Below, in pieces: positions 5,636 through 6,058 of a stretch of DNA of 6,058 nucleotides. The position numbers and the translations under genes are program-made. The stretch's first letter is position 1. Each line of letters starts with the position of its first letter. Below the pieces are notes generated by a model that made no database searches, was not told the DNA's origin, and was given only the letters and a program-made list of their open reading frames with translations. The DNA lies in NCBI GenBank assembly GCA_011391855.1, contig JAABPT010000114.1:1-6058 (forward strand). The letters run 5' to 3'. Source of the stretch: Burkholderiales bacterium. GTDB lineage: Bacteria; Pseudomonadota; Gammaproteobacteria; Burkholderiales; Burkholderiaceae_C.

Positions 5636-6058
5636 CTAAAGCCAGCGCTGCAGCAGGTCGCACAGCTGAGCGCGCGAATAAGGCTTGGCCAGGTGGGCGT
5701 CCATGCCCGCGGCCAGCGACTGGGCGGCATCCTCGTCGAAGGCATTGGCGGTGAGCGCCACGATGGGCACGCGCGGCAGCCGCAACTTCGTTTCGCGCTC
5801 GCGCGCCTGGCGCGTGGCGGCGTAACCGTCCAGCACCGGCATCTGGATATCCATCAGCACCAGGTCCACGTGCTGCTGCGAGAGCACCGCGAGCGCCTGC
5901 GCGCCGTCCTCGGCCTCGAGCACGTCGATGCCGAAGGACTTCAGCATCTCGGCGCCGATCATGCGGTTCACGATGTTGTCCTCCACCAGCAGCACCACGC
6001 CGGTGAAGGCGGCCCCGGCGTCCAGGCTGCCGAAGTCGGAATCGTGCACCGGCAAGGG
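5636..6058 (-). CDS. C-terminal receiver domain of a two-component protein, probably a hybrid histidine kinase (partial)
   Basis: The minus frame is open from the right window edge to a TAG at 5638-5636, giving 140 visible residues. Residues 21-139 form a complete CheY-like receiver: VVLLVEDNIVNR with acidic Glu26/Asp27, LVLMDIQMPVLDGYAATRQA with the phospho-acceptor Asp70, IVALTANAF with Thr103, and MDAHLAKPYS with Lys125. All residues needed for phosphorylation are present. The wording of these motifs (NxVNRMIGAEML, MDIQMPVLDG, ALTANAF, G-M-D-A-H-L-A-K-P) is typical of receivers at the end of hybrid sensor kinases rather than stand-alone response regulators. No output domain follows; the protein ends with the receiver's last helix. 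The first in-frame start-like codon (TTG, 6055) has no ribosome site, and a linker-like DFGSLDAGAAF precedes the domain, so the gene very likely continues past the window. What it senses cannot be told. It is convergent with coaX, with a 60-base gap that holds no convincing terminator. Confidence 0.88.
   Translation of the reverse strand, partial: PLPVHDSDFGSLDAGAAFTGVVLLVEDNIVNRMIGAEMLKSFGIDVLEAEDGAQALAVLSQQHVDLVLMDIQMPVLDGYAATRQARERETKLRLPRVPIVALTANAFDEDAAQSLAAGMDAHLAKPYSRAQLCDLLQRWL

Noticed and set aside
6053..6055. TTG at 6055 as the start of a stand-alone 139-residue response regulator
   Set aside because: The frame is open past the window edge, no ribosome site is visible, and the sequence before the domain looks like a linker of a longer hybrid kinase.

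Overview
The window looks like a chromosomal segment of a high-GC betaproteobacterium, probably of the order Burkholderiales. The reasons are strongly G/C-biased third codon positions, a fused B12-dependent isobutyryl-CoA mutase of the kind found in Cupriavidus/Burkholderia relatives, and a type III pantothenate kinase. This placement is inferred from protein character only; no rRNA or other marker is present.

Layout, left to right. Bases 1-303 (+) hold the C-terminal end of a gene that begins outside the window; its end resembles the tail of crotonase-family (DSF-synthase-like) proteins. Bases about 330-661 (-) hold a broken remnant of the N-terminal nuclease domain of a type I restriction subunit (HsdR-like), with a frameshift and a lost catalytic aspartate. 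Bases 682-1250 (-) hold an intact-looking parD-parE toxin-antitoxin pair with a GTGA overlap. Bases 1301-4591 (-, possibly starting at 4678) hold icmF, the dominant gene: one polypeptide with a B12-binding domain, a MeaB-like GTPase chaperone and the acyl-CoA mutase barrel. A divergent intergenic region follows, then coaX (4808-5575, +). After a 60-base convergent gap, bases 5636-6058 (-) hold the C-terminal receiver domain of a larger two-component protein that runs off the right edge.

How the parts relate. icmF, parD, parE and the hsdR remnant all point left. The toxin-antitoxin pair and the restriction remnant look like a small accessory patch inserted downstream of icmF, between housekeeping or metabolic genes. 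IcmF interconverts isobutyryl-CoA and n-butyryl-CoA, while CoaX makes phosphopantothenate for CoA synthesis. Both concern CoA metabolism and share a divergent upstream region, but nothing in the sequence proves joint control.

No RNA gene, CRISPR array, insertion sequence or complete new system was seen. The parts most worth a second look are the decayed restriction fragment next to the intact toxin-antitoxin module, the palindrome in front of parD, and the repeat-rich stretch that decides the icmF start.
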